From positions 124,001 to 188,000 of the forward strand of contig JBOZRQ010000007.1 in assembly GCA_050789255.1 (NCBI GenBank): a DNA stretch of 64,000 nt, given 5' to 3'. This document shows, piece after piece, positions 42,229 to 49,766 of the stretch; within the stretch, counting starts at the first letter, position 1, and each line of letters starts with the position of its first letter. The stretch comes from JBOZRQ01 sp050789255. Its GTDB lineage: Bacteria; Bacillota; Sulfobacillia; Symbiobacteriales; Symbiobacteriaceae. Position numbers and translations under genes: made by a program. The notes beneath the pieces were generated by a model. It made no database searches, was not told the DNA's origin, and saw only the letters and a list, made by a program, of their open reading frames with translations.

Positions 42229-42671
42229 GAAGCAACTCCAAACTCACCCATGCGTTTGTCGAATTAGTGCCGAATGTCCTCCAGGAAGGCGTCGTCTATG
42301 TGTCAATTCCCTACGCTACGGCTATACACAGGTGCTTCTGTGGCTGCGGGAATGAGGTTGTCACACCGTTGTCACCCACCGACTGGAAGCTGATCTTTGA
42401 CGGGAAGACGGTATCCCTGGAGCCATCCATCGGGAACTGGGGCTTTGCCTGCCGGTCTCACTACTGGATCAAGCACGACATGGTTGTCTGGGCCGGTACC
42501 TGGTCCAACGAACAGATCCATGCTGGACGTTTGGCGGACAGCTTGGCAAAGGAACGGTACTTCGGCGGCAGCAGAGATCATGCCTCTCCAGCGGAGGGTG
42601 TCCAAAAGGAACAACAAGGTTCTCCGCAGAGTTGGCTCTACCGGATGCTCAAAAAGTGGTTCCCTAAATAG
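42225..42671 (+). CDS. DUF6527-like zinc protein of the Ubl module
   Basis: A 148-residue protein. The core shows CFCGCGNEVVTPLSPTDW (Cys37, 39, 41) and GNWGFACRSHYWI (Cys76, His79), a likely zinc site, as in the DUF6527 family found with multiubiquitin and ThiF genes. The C-terminal 50 residues are polar and end in a basic amphipathic helix (WLYRMLKKWFP). It starts 4 nt inside the E1-like stop. It could be the ligase-like or target-binding partner; that is inference. Confidence 0.8.
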   Translation: MRSNSKLTHAFVELVPNVLQEGVVYVSIPYATAIHRCFCGCGNEVVTPLSPTDWKLIFDGKTVSLEPSIGNWGFACRSHYWIKHDMVVWAGTWSNEQIHAGRLADSLAKERYFGGSRDHASPAEGVQKEQQGSPQSWLYRMLKKWFPK

Positions 42672-43342
42672 CCTTGGCATCCATGTCATCTCTTTTATCG
42701 GTGCCGACTTGACGCTCAACACAAAACGGCTCTGAGCCTAAGTTATCCCCCCAAAACTCATAAGGAAAGACCACCTCGGCTGGTCAACTGATCCGCCAAG
42801 GTGGGTCACCTTTGAGGCACTTCGCCAGGTTTCGTGCAGAAACACGGTCACTACCGAATAGCTCACAGCGGATTCCGTCCATTTCTTACCTCTACAGGGG
42901 AACTGGGTGTACGGAAAATGGACGGAAGAGGTCGCCTCCCCCTCGTGTGCACTCGTATCTTTCCGGCCTTGCGGCTGTACAAGAGGCTTCTTGAGATTCT
43001 CCCCAACGCCCGTGGCCGACTGCGTCCGTTTATTATCGCCAATGGGGAACGGAAAGGGTAGAAAGTGGACGGAAGGCAATGGCAGCCCCTTGCCAGCACG
43101 AACGCTGGCGAAGAGCCCCTTTGAACCGCGAATGACAGATATGAGGCTGAGCGCGCGCAGACTGCAAAAACGTCCTGCTGGGGGTCATCCCAGCGGGGCG
43201 TTTCCGTTACCAACACAGTGTTCGCAATAAAACAGGACCCATGCGTTGCCGACCGAGATCGGCGAGATGTAAGAACGTTTCCTCACACGTCAAGGCGGTG
43301 CACTCCTGCTCTAGATATTGATCCGGCCTTGGGGGTTGTGTT
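42672..43342. other. 671-bp non-coding cargo region with inverted repeats
   Basis: No coding frame on either strand is convincing. A perfect 12-bp inverted repeat, TTCCGTCCATTT (42873-42884) and AAATGGACGGAA (42916-42927), is followed by another copy of GTGGACGGAAGG at about 43065. A hairpin AAACGTCC...GGGGCGTTT spans 43168-43203. It may be a decayed small element or a 3' regulatory region. Confidence 0.45.
43168..43203. terminator. imperfect hairpin, possible terminator
   Basis: AAACGTCCTGCTGGG-GGTCAT-CCCAGCGGGGCGTTT, with A-run and T-run flanks on both strands. Confidence 0.55.
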
Positions 43343-43781
43343 TTGAAACGTGTCTGGCCACATTTGGGCGCCATTATCGGTGTCGTGCTTTGCGGGTGGT
43401 GGGGGAGCCAGTTCCGCCAAGTCGGAGCCGCAATTTGTCGCCGGCGCCTGGAGTCACTACATTGCCGCTCTAGGTTTGTGGGTCCTTGCGGGATTCTTTC
43501 TCTCGCTTCCGCCCACTGTTACCGCTATGCGTGCTGGGAGAACACTCACCGTTCGCTGGGCAATCCTCGGTCTCTACCTCGTGCCTGGCCTGCTTTTCAT
43601 GCTGATCCTTCCGTTGTACATGGCAGCAGGGATGTGGGGGCATACATGGCTTCCGACCGATTGGATGTCCGCGTATGCAAGGTACGGCGGGGATGTGCGA
43701 GGAAGTCTGTTGGTCGGATACGGGCTTTCCCAATCCCTAAGTAGCGGTGAGCCGAATGAACAGTCCAGGTTGTCCCGTTAA
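43343..43781 (+). pseudogene. small membrane protein gene, probably frameshifted
   Basis: TTG 43343 with GGGGG upstream opens a frame with a good N-terminal helix (MKRVWPHLGAIIGVVLCGWW). Coding character then switches to the frame of 43350, which gives SHYIAALGLWVLAGFFLSLP and a further pair of membrane helices to the stop at 43781. The switch lies near a G-rich run at about 43396-43410. Together they would make a four-helix protein of about 145 residues. Decay, sequencing error or programmed frameshift cannot be separated here. No family recognised. Confidence 0.5.
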
Positions 43782-44156
43782 CATATAGCGAGCTGGCGGC
43801 CTGCTCTGTCAGAAGAATCGGGCCGGAGTACGCGGACGTAGCCGGGGGGGCATGGTGCTCCGGGTTGCATGCTCATTCAACGCCATGCATTTGTCAACAA
43901 GAAGAGAGTCCTGTCCCCAGCAGGGGACAGGACTCTCTTCTTGCCGTACGGAGTGATTTGGCATAAGGGTTCCTTCAAATCGTACCTGGGTAGGTAGGTT
44001 TACGTAACTCATCACTTGCCAACAATGTTGTCGCGGAACCGATGGGGTAATTCCCTTTTTTTATCTCTTTTGGAAGGAATACCACCCTGACTCCGCGAAG
44101 ACCACCATGGAGCGAGGGGGGCTATCTTCCCTCGTCCGTCGAGGAGGATGGATTAC
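43782..44156. other. region upstream of tnsAB
   Basis: Apart from the palindrome at 43904-43937 I see no gene. The sequence just before tnsAB has a strong GAGGAGG ribosome site. Confidence 0.5.
43904..43937. repeat. 34-bp palindrome, copy 2 (inverted context)
   Basis: Identical to 40483-40516; here the stem extends to 21 bp per arm (43898-43943). It is preceded by ATTTGTCAACA (43889-43899), the complement of the TGTTGACAAAT beside copy 1, so both copies face inward around the Ubl module. Confidence 0.85.
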
Positions 44157-46838
44157 GTGCTTACGGAGATCGAGTTCAGCGACTGGCTCAGACGTTTGCA
44201 CCTATCCGAAGAGGCACGAGAGCTGATTACATCCATTCGGCAGTCTGAGCCTGTGCGTAACGTGCAGAGTGGTGTCGGAAATGTCTCCGGTCGGTTCCCC
44301 AGCAGAAAAATGATGAGGACAATTCAGTTCGAATCCCATCGCGTGGAGTTGCCTGGCATCTACTCCATGGAGCACGATCCCGCGTGCCTGGAGTATTACG
44401 ACCAGCCCGGCAAGATCAAGCTTGTCTATCAAGACCAAGCGGGAACAAATCGCGGTGTACTGCACACCCCCGACATTTTTGCATTGTGGTCGAACTCGGC
44501 TGGTTGGGAAGAGTGGAAAAGAGAAGAGGACTTACACCGGCTGGCAACCAAGATGCCTAATCGATATGTACTTGGAACTGATGGGAAGTGGCGTTGCCCG
44601 CCTGGCGAGACATACGCCGCTCGTTTCGGGCTGTATTATCGTGTTCGCTCCTCTGCCGAGATTGATTGGCAGTACCAGCGGAATCTCGTGTTTCTTGAAG
44701 ACTATCTCCGTTCCAGCTTAGAACCCGTGCACGGCCCCATAGCCGATGCAGTATCCGCCATCGTCAAGGAAAAGCCCGGTTTGTCCTTGATGGAGTTGCT
44801 TAACAGCCAGACTGGAGCGACTCCTGACTTTCTGTTCCGGATGCTCGTAAATGCAGACCTGTATGTGGATCTTTCCGCGTCGCCGTTGGCCGAGCCCCAG
44901 CGGGTAAAGGTATTCATCACCCGTGAGGCAGCGAATGCATATCAGATTGTCTCGGAATCCGGGATCACCAGCCATTCCGACAAGCCTGTAGTGGAGATTA
45001 TGGCGGGTGCCACTGTGTCCTGGGATGGGAAGCCCTGGTCCATTCTCAACATCGGCGAAACAAAGCTGAGTCTCAAATCCACTGATGGACGCGTCATCAG
45101 TATGGTCAAGTCGCAGTTGGAGGATCTTGTCCGTCAAGGAGAAATCCGCGGGCTCAAATCGACAGGTAATAGCGAACAAGACGGCAATAGGCTATTGGCC
45201 TCCGCGAATGAGCGGGATCTGGCTGAAGCAAACCGGCGATATTCCGCGATATTGCCCTTTCTGAAGGGCGGAGAAAGGCCGAACCACAGGTCCATTCGCC
45301 GCTACCTTTCCCAGTATCGGCATGCGGAAAAGTCACTGGGAAATGGTTATCTTGGGCTCCTACCTCAAAAGAGCAAACGAGGCAACCGGCAACCAAAGCT
45401 TGACCCACGAACACGGCAACTGATGGATCACTTCATCGAGGAACACTACGAAACCTTAAAGGGGAAGAACCAGAAGACTGTCTATGGGGAGCTGTTGAAG
45501 GCGTGCGACATGAAGGGAGTTCCAGAACCTAGCTTCAAAACGTTCACAGTTGCAGTCCGGAGCCGGCCCATCCATGAGCAGACACTGAAGCGGGAAGGGC
45601 GGCGATCTGCCTATCGTCATTCGCCTTTCTATTGGGAATTAAGCATGACAACACCTCGACATGGAGACAGACCGTTTGAAGTGGTCCATATCGACCATAC
45701 TCAGCTTGACGTAGAAGTTGTGTGCTCACAGACTCAGAGAAATCTCGGACGTCCATGGGTGACCTTCATGGTTGACGCATACTCCCGTCGCATACTGGCA
45801 CTGTTCTTGTCCTTTTGGCCGCCGAGTTACCTTTCATGTTTGATGGTGCTCCGCATTTGTGTTAAGAAGCACGGGCGGCTCCCTCAAAGTGTAGTTGTTG
45901 ACGGAGGGCGCGAGTTCAATAGCGTTTACTTCGAATCATTCCTGGCCATGTATGAGTGCACAAAGAAGTCGCGCCCGCCAGCACAGGCACGATTCGGGTC
46001 CGTCTGTGAGCGCCTGTTTGGAACGGCTAACGAGCAGCTCATCCACAACCTTGCGGGAAATACCAAGGTTATGCGCAACGTCCGTCAGGTCACCAAGAGC
46101 GTCAATCCGAAAAACCACGCCGTCTGGGTCTTAGCTGACCTGCATCATATGCTCTCAGAATGGGCGTATGAGGTTTACGATACCCTTCAACATCCTGCGT
46201 TGGGGCAGAGCCCGCGAGACGCGTTCCAGGCGGGTCTCGCGGTGGGAGGAACCAGACCCGAACGGATTGTCCCGTACAACGATGACTTCATCCTGACCAC
46301 TCTTCCGACTACCACAAAGGGGACAGCGAAAGTTCAGCCTGGGATGGGTGTGAAGATCCAGAACATCTATTTCTGGTCAGACGCGTTCCGTGAGCAAGCC
46401 TTGGAGGGGAAGTCAGTGCCTATCCGGTTTGACCCGTTTGACGCTGGAGTCGCTTTTGCTCAAGTCGGACGGTCATGGGTGAGGTGTATCTCACAATATT
46501 ACAGCGTCTTTCAGGGCCGATCCTGGAAGGAGGTCGAAGTGGCTTCCGAGGAACTGAGGAAGCGCCATCAGCGAAGTGACCAGCAGCTCAGAATCAACGC
46601 CAAGATGATTGCCGGGCTCATCGAAGTAGCAGAACAAAACGAGGCACTACTTACCCAGCGGCTGGCAGACCGAGAATCAATCGGTGTCGTGAACATGGTC
46701 GAGGGCAATGGCAACCCAAGTCCTGATCAGAGTACCCGCGTAGCTCGCACCGATAGGATTGGAGTTGCCCGGCCCCACCCTGCTGAGTCCAATGAGACTT
46801 CAGCTCCCAGAGCGCCAAAAGTCTACGGAACGTATTGA
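44157..46838 (+). CDS. tnsAB: TnsA-TnsB fusion transposase
   Basis: An 893-residue fusion. Residues about 55-235 are TnsA-like: YSMEHDPACLEYYDQP, HTPDIFALW and WEEWKREE give the E...D106...E119-x-K121 nuclease pattern, followed by a winged-helix-like segment. Residues about 340-790 are TnsB-like: DNA-binding helices, then the rve core with the DDE triad Asp513 (VHIDHTQLD), Asp582 (VVVDGGREFN) and Glu618 (SVCERLFG), 35 residues apart. A C-terminal tail follows. GTG 44157 is preferred because GGAGG is 9 nt away; the ATG at 44148 abuts the site. The fusion cuts both strands at the ends for cut-and-paste movement. Confidence 0.93.
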   Translation: MLTEIEFSDWLRRLHLSEEARELITSIRQSEPVRNVQSGVGNVSGRFPSRKMMRTIQFESHRVELPGIYSMEHDPACLEYYDQPGKIKLVYQDQAGTNRGVLHTPDIFALWSNSAGWEEWKREEDLHRLATKMPNRYVLGTDGKWRCPPGETYAARFGLYYRVRSSAEIDWQYQRNLVFLEDYLRSSLEPVHGPIADAVSAIVKEKPGLSLMELLNSQTGATPDFLFRMLVNADLYVDLSASPLAEPQRVKVFITREAANAYQIVSESGITSHSDKPVVEIMAGATVSWDGKPWSILNIGETKLSLKSTDGRVISMVKSQLEDLVRQGEIRGLKSTGNSEQDGNRLLASANERDLAEANRRYSAILPFLKGGERPNHRSIRRYLSQYRHAEKSLGNGYLGLLPQKSKRGNRQPKLDPRTRQLMDHFIEEHYETLKGKNQKTVYGELLKACDMKGVPEPSFKTFTVAVRSRPIHEQTLKREGRRSAYRHSPFYWELSMTTPRHGDRPFEVVHIDHTQLDVEVVCSQTQRNLGRPWVTFMVDAYSRRILALFLSFWPPSYLSCLMVLRICVKKHGRLPQSVVVDGGREFNSVYFESFLAMYECTKKSRPPAQARFGSVCERLFGTANEQLIHNLAGNTKVMRNVRQVTKSVNPKNHAVWVLADLHHMLSEWAYEVYDTLQHPALGQSPRDAFQAGLAVGGTRPERIVPYNDDFILTTLPTTTKGTAKVQPGMGVKIQNIYFWSDAFREQALEGKSVPIRFDPFDAGVAFAQVGRSWVRCISQYYSVFQGRSWKEVEVASEELRKRHQRSDQQLRINAKMIAGLIEVAEQNEALLTQRLADRESIGVVNMVEGNGNPSPDQSTRVARTDRIGVARPHPAESNETSAPRAPKVYGTY

Positions 46839-48025
46839 TGATGCAGAACGACCGTCTCTTTCCCCAGGATGTGCTCCAGAAGCCCATCCAGGATCGCGTG
46901 AGCTACTTCGAGAAAGATGTAAGGGTAGCGCACCCAAGGCTTGTCGAGGCCCATAGGACATTGCTTGAGGCCATTCGGCAGCCTGGGGAGTCTTCCATCA
47001 TCACTGTGATTGGGCCGAGCGGTGTTGGCAAAACGACCCTCAAGGACAGGGTCATCCAGGAGATCTGTAGGGACCTCCTTGAAGCGTTACAGAGTGATCC
47101 TGGTCGGCTTCCGGTGATCTCCGTTGACGCAGTCGCTTACGAGTCAGGGAATTTTAACTGGAAAGATTACTACATCCGCTCGTTGGCAGCCCTCGCCGAA
47201 CCCCTGATTGACCGGAAGAGCGATAAAAGAGTGGCTGTTTCCCCTAACCGTGAAGACGGTGTCACAAGCGTGCGGGCCAGGGCAACCAGCGAGTTAAGGC
47301 GGGCTCTTGAGGCGGCGCTAAAGCATCGCAGACCGGCGGCGTTCATTATCGACGAAGCTCAGCACTTTGCCAAAATGTCAAGCGGTCGCAGACTCCAGGA
47401 TCAACTCGATTGCATCAAAAGCTTGGCGCAGACCACCCATACCCTTCAGGTGCTCCTGGGTACATACGAGCTTGTGCCCTTCAGAAACCTCAGCGGCCAA
47501 CTTAGTAGACGTAACCGCACTATCCACTTCCGACGCTACGACGCCATGCAAGCGCACGAGGCCGGTGAGTTTCAGGATGTCGTCTTCACCCTCGAAAAGC
47601 ACTTACCCCTCCCCCAAGAGTCCAATCTCCTCGGACATTGGGAATACCTATACGAACGTAGCATCGGGTGTGTCGGCATACTCAAGAACTGGCTCACACG
47701 TGCGTTGAGCAGGGCTCTGGACTTGGGAGCCAAGAAGATGGCGTTTGAGCACTTACGACACTCTGCCTTCACCATAGCCGAGTGCGAGAAAATGGCCCTG
47801 GATGCCATTGAGGGCGAGAAGCGGCTTGGCGAGGGAGAAGGGACCAACTCAAAGCTCCTGATGCTCCTCGGACTTCCTCCAAGAGCGACCACACCGCCAC
47901 TTTCAAATGCTCCCCAAGACGAAGAATCTGCTCCTCCGGCATTGTCCAAGAGGCCCCGCCCCGGCCAGCGCAATCCAAAGCGCGATAGGGTTGGTTTGAA
48001 GGGAGTGGATGAAAATGCAGGCTGA
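46838..48025 (+). CDS. tnsC: TnsC-like transposition AAA+ ATPase
   Basis: A 395-residue regulator that links the target selector to the transposase. Walker A is GPSGVGKTT (59-66). Walker B is AFIIDEAQHF (Asp172-Glu173). The start overlaps the tnsAB stop by one base (TGATG), so the two are coupled. The C-terminal 70 residues are Pro/Lys-rich. Sequence is TnsC/TniB-type. Confidence 0.9.
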   Translation: MMQNDRLFPQDVLQKPIQDRVSYFEKDVRVAHPRLVEAHRTLLEAIRQPGESSIITVIGPSGVGKTTLKDRVIQEICRDLLEALQSDPGRLPVISVDAVAYESGNFNWKDYYIRSLAALAEPLIDRKSDKRVAVSPNREDGVTSVRARATSELRRALEAALKHRRPAAFIIDEAQHFAKMSSGRRLQDQLDCIKSLAQTTHTLQVLLGTYELVPFRNLSGQLSRRNRTIHFRRYDAMQAHEAGEFQDVVFTLEKHLPLPQESNLLGHWEYLYERSIGCVGILKNWLTRALSRALDLGAKKMAFEHLRHSAFTIAECEKMALDAIEGEKRLGEGEGTNSKLLMLLGLPPRATTPPLSNAPQDEESAPPALSKRPRPGQRNPKRDRVGLKGVDENAG

Positions 48026-49373
48026 GGGCCATCGAGTGTACGAGTTGTGGCCGTCAGACACTGTGAACATCCCGCCTCGTAGCCGCCTGTTTCATCTCCC
48101 TCCAATCGGGCAAGGCACTGCGGGCGTTGAGTGCCTAACAAGCTACATTAGTCGGCTCGCCAAAGAACATTGCGTATCAACCAGGGATTTGGTGTCTCGC
48201 ATCATTGAGCCCGCAATCGGGAAAAAATACCTTAGTGGGGCCGGTTTAGGGGTTGAATCAGCGACGTCAAGTGATGTCGGAGTTAATGGCACGGGGACCA
48301 TGGCGACAGACTGGGTTCATGCCGTGGAGACTCTGACCCACAGAAGAGATCTCAGTTGCCTGACTCTCCTGGCACTCGGCGACGTTCTGCCAACCCGCGG
48401 GTTAATGCGATGCTACCGGGCCTGGTGCCCCGACTGCTACCAAGAATGGTTTGATCAGGGCCAAGAGATCTATGAGCCTCTCCTTTGGTGTCTGACCGAG
48501 GTAACCGTTTGCCCGTGCCATCGCAGCCGCCTAGTCTCGATCTGTCCTCACGCGGGTTGCGGGGGAAAGTCAAAATGGTTGGGAGGGGGCCTTCCCGGCT
48601 GCTGCCCCAGGTGCGATGGCTGGCTAGGTGCGACTCAAACGGGTGGAACCGAAGATTTATCGCCGCAGCCCGACGAAGAGATGCGTGTCTGGTGTGCTGA
48701 ACAGGTGGCAGACCTTATTTCCATTACTCAGCGCGTTTCCAAGGTCCCCCGTCGGCAGGTGTCAAATGCGATGGGTGCTCTCGCAGCACAGTTGAACGAA
48801 AGCAACATAGCTCAGTTCGCCCGCCTCTTAGACCTGCCCAAGAACACCGTGTGGCTTTGGTGCAACGGGCAGGTACTCCCAACGTTGTCCATGTTGCTAC
48901 GGGTTACTTGGCGGCTCGATCTGCCGCTGTCTACCTTGCTTACCAAAGCGCACTTTTGCGTGCTTCCCACTCAGCAACGAACGTTAACACAGAGGCAAAA
49001 AAGAATCCAGCGGCGGTTTGATCCAGACCCGGTACGACTCTCTCTGGAGAAAATGCTTCACGCCGATCCACCAGTATCAGTGGTAAAGGCCGCCAAGGCC
49101 CTTGGGTACGGGCCACGACATCTGCGCCGCCATTTTCCGCAACTAACTGCGCAAGTTGCGGCTAGGTATATGGCCTACGTGGAGGACAGCAAGCGAATTT
49201 GGGAAGAACGGACGCAGGAAGCTGTTAGGGCTGTCGTTCGAACCCTTCACGCCCAGGGAGTCTATCCGAGTGCTCGAAAAGTCCATTCCTTCCTTCCGAA
49301 GCCAGTAAGCCTTAAGAACCGGACGGCGAAGGCAGCTTGGTCGGCGACTCTACAGGAGTTGGGCATTAAGTAA
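48009..49373 (+). CDS. tniQ: TniQ/TnsD-type target-selection protein
   Basis: A 454-residue protein overlapping the end of tnsC. ATG 48015 may be the real start, with GGGAG 9 nt away. The N-terminal TniQ domain has LFHLPPIGQGTAGVECLTSYISRLA and paired cysteines for zinc binding (CYRAWCPDCYQEW, CPCH, CPHAGC, CCPRCD). The C-terminal half has helix-turn-helix-like sections, as in TnsD, which binds a fixed chromosomal site. The insertion 30 bp beyond the 3' end of tRNA-Ala suggests that this protein reads the tRNA gene. Confidence 0.88.
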   Translation: MKMQAEGHRVYELWPSDTVNIPPRSRLFHLPPIGQGTAGVECLTSYISRLAKEHCVSTRDLVSRIIEPAIGKKYLSGAGLGVESATSSDVGVNGTGTMATDWVHAVETLTHRRDLSCLTLLALGDVLPTRGLMRCYRAWCPDCYQEWFDQGQEIYEPLLWCLTEVTVCPCHRSRLVSICPHAGCGGKSKWLGGGLPGCCPRCDGWLGATQTGGTEDLSPQPDEEMRVWCAEQVADLISITQRVSKVPRRQVSNAMGALAAQLNESNIAQFARLLDLPKNTVWLWCNGQVLPTLSMLLRVTWRLDLPLSTLLTKAHFCVLPTQQRTLTQRQKRIQRRFDPDPVRLSLEKMLHADPPVSVVKAAKALGYGPRHLRRHFPQLTAQVAARYMAYVEDSKRIWEERTQEAVRAVVRTLHAQGVYPSARKVHSFLPKPVSLKNRTAKAAWSATLQELGIK

Positions 49374-49401
49374 GCGTAGCAGCGAGTCTCGCAACAAAAA
49401 A

Positions 49402-49441
49402 CAGGGAGGGTCGGGGTTTCCCCGATTCTCCCTGCTCTTTA
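49402..49441 (+). terminator. terminator of the tns operon
   Basis: CAGGGAGGGTCGGGG-TTT-CCCCGATTCTCCCTG then CTCTTTA. Confidence 0.85.
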
Positions 49442-49455
49442 CCCAGGTTCTTTGA

Positions 49456-49528
49456 GGAAGCATAACTTGGCCAAAAGTGAAAGGAAGCATAACCTGGCCA
49501 TTTGGGCCAAGTTATGCTTCCAGTCACA
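49456..49528. repeat. transposon right end with three 18-bp repeats
   Basis: GGAAGCATAACTTGGCCA at 49456-49473 (plus, perfect), GGAAGCATAACCTGGCCA at 49483-49500 (plus) and the complement GGGCCAAGTTATGCTTCC at 49504-49521 (minus, in the terminal repeat). The last two form an inverted repeat. Confidence 0.87.
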
Positions 49529-49533
49529 CGGAC
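49529..49533. repeat. target-site duplication, right copy
   Basis: CGGAC, identical to 29647-29651. Confidence 0.92.
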
Positions 49534-49538
49534 CATGC

Positions 49539-49549
49539 CCGCTCTGTTT
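49539..49549 (-). terminator. proximal half of the split tRNA-Ala terminator
   Basis: CCGCTCTGTTT, the partner of AAACAGAGCGG at 29639-29649. In the interrupted state tRNA-Ala transcription would run into the transposon right end. Confidence 0.8.
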
Positions 49550-49558
49550 CTGCTTGAA

Positions 49559-49634
49559 TGGTGGAGCTGATGGGATTCGAACCCACGACCTTCGCCTTGC
49601 AAAGGCGTTGCTCTCCCAGCTGAGCTACAGCCCC
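49559..49634 (-). tRNA. tRNA-Ala (anticodon TGC), CCA encoded
   Basis: 76 nt including an encoded CCA. The acceptor stem GGGGCTG / CAGCTCC has the G3-U70 pair that identifies tRNA-Ala. D loop AGCTGGGAGA, anticodon loop TTTGCAA, T loop GTTCGAACCC are all standard. It is the attachment target of the Tn7-like element, whose right boundary lies 30 bp beyond its 3' end. The gene is intact, but its terminator has been split. Confidence 0.97.
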
Positions 49635-49726
49635 GTATCCGATTGCTTTGCTATTGTACCCGCACGAGCCTGCTGCTGTCAACGCGGAAAGCCCCGCATT
49701 TCGCTGGCGGATCTGGCTCGACATGT

Positions 49727-49755
49727 AAAACGGGCGCCGGGGAATCCCGGCACCC
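49727..49755 (-). terminator. terminator of greA
   Basis: On minus GGGTGCCGGG-ATTC-CCCGGCGCCC then GTTTTAC. Confidence 0.8.
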
Positions 49756-49766
49756 ACTTGAGTTTC

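Larger units (their letters stand above)
29652..49528. mobile_element. complete Tn7-like transposon with defence cargo
   Basis: The 19,877-bp element is bounded by CGGAC duplications. Its first 24 bases (starting TGAGACTTGAACCATAAC) match the inverted last 24 (starting TGTGACTGGAAGCATAAC) at 21 of 24 positions. Copies of an 18-bp motif, consensus GGAAGCATAACTTGGCCA, lie at both ends, as TnsB sites do. The machinery genes tnsAB, tnsC and tniQ/tnsD occupy 44.1-49.4 kb, and about 14 kb is cargo. GC is visibly lower than in flanking genes. The right end lies 30 bp from the 3' end of tRNA-Ala, the typical downstream-of-target position for TnsD-directed insertion. No cas genes or CRISPR array occur, so it is not a CRISPR-associated transposon. 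Confidence 0.93.

Noticed and set aside
43809..44015. 68-codon minus-strand frame upstream of tnsAB
   Set aside because: It runs through the 34-bp palindrome and has no ribosome site or family.
44157..49373. CRISPR-associated transposon
   Set aside because: Tn7-like machinery is present, but no Cas gene, CRISPR array or guide-like repeat was found in the element.
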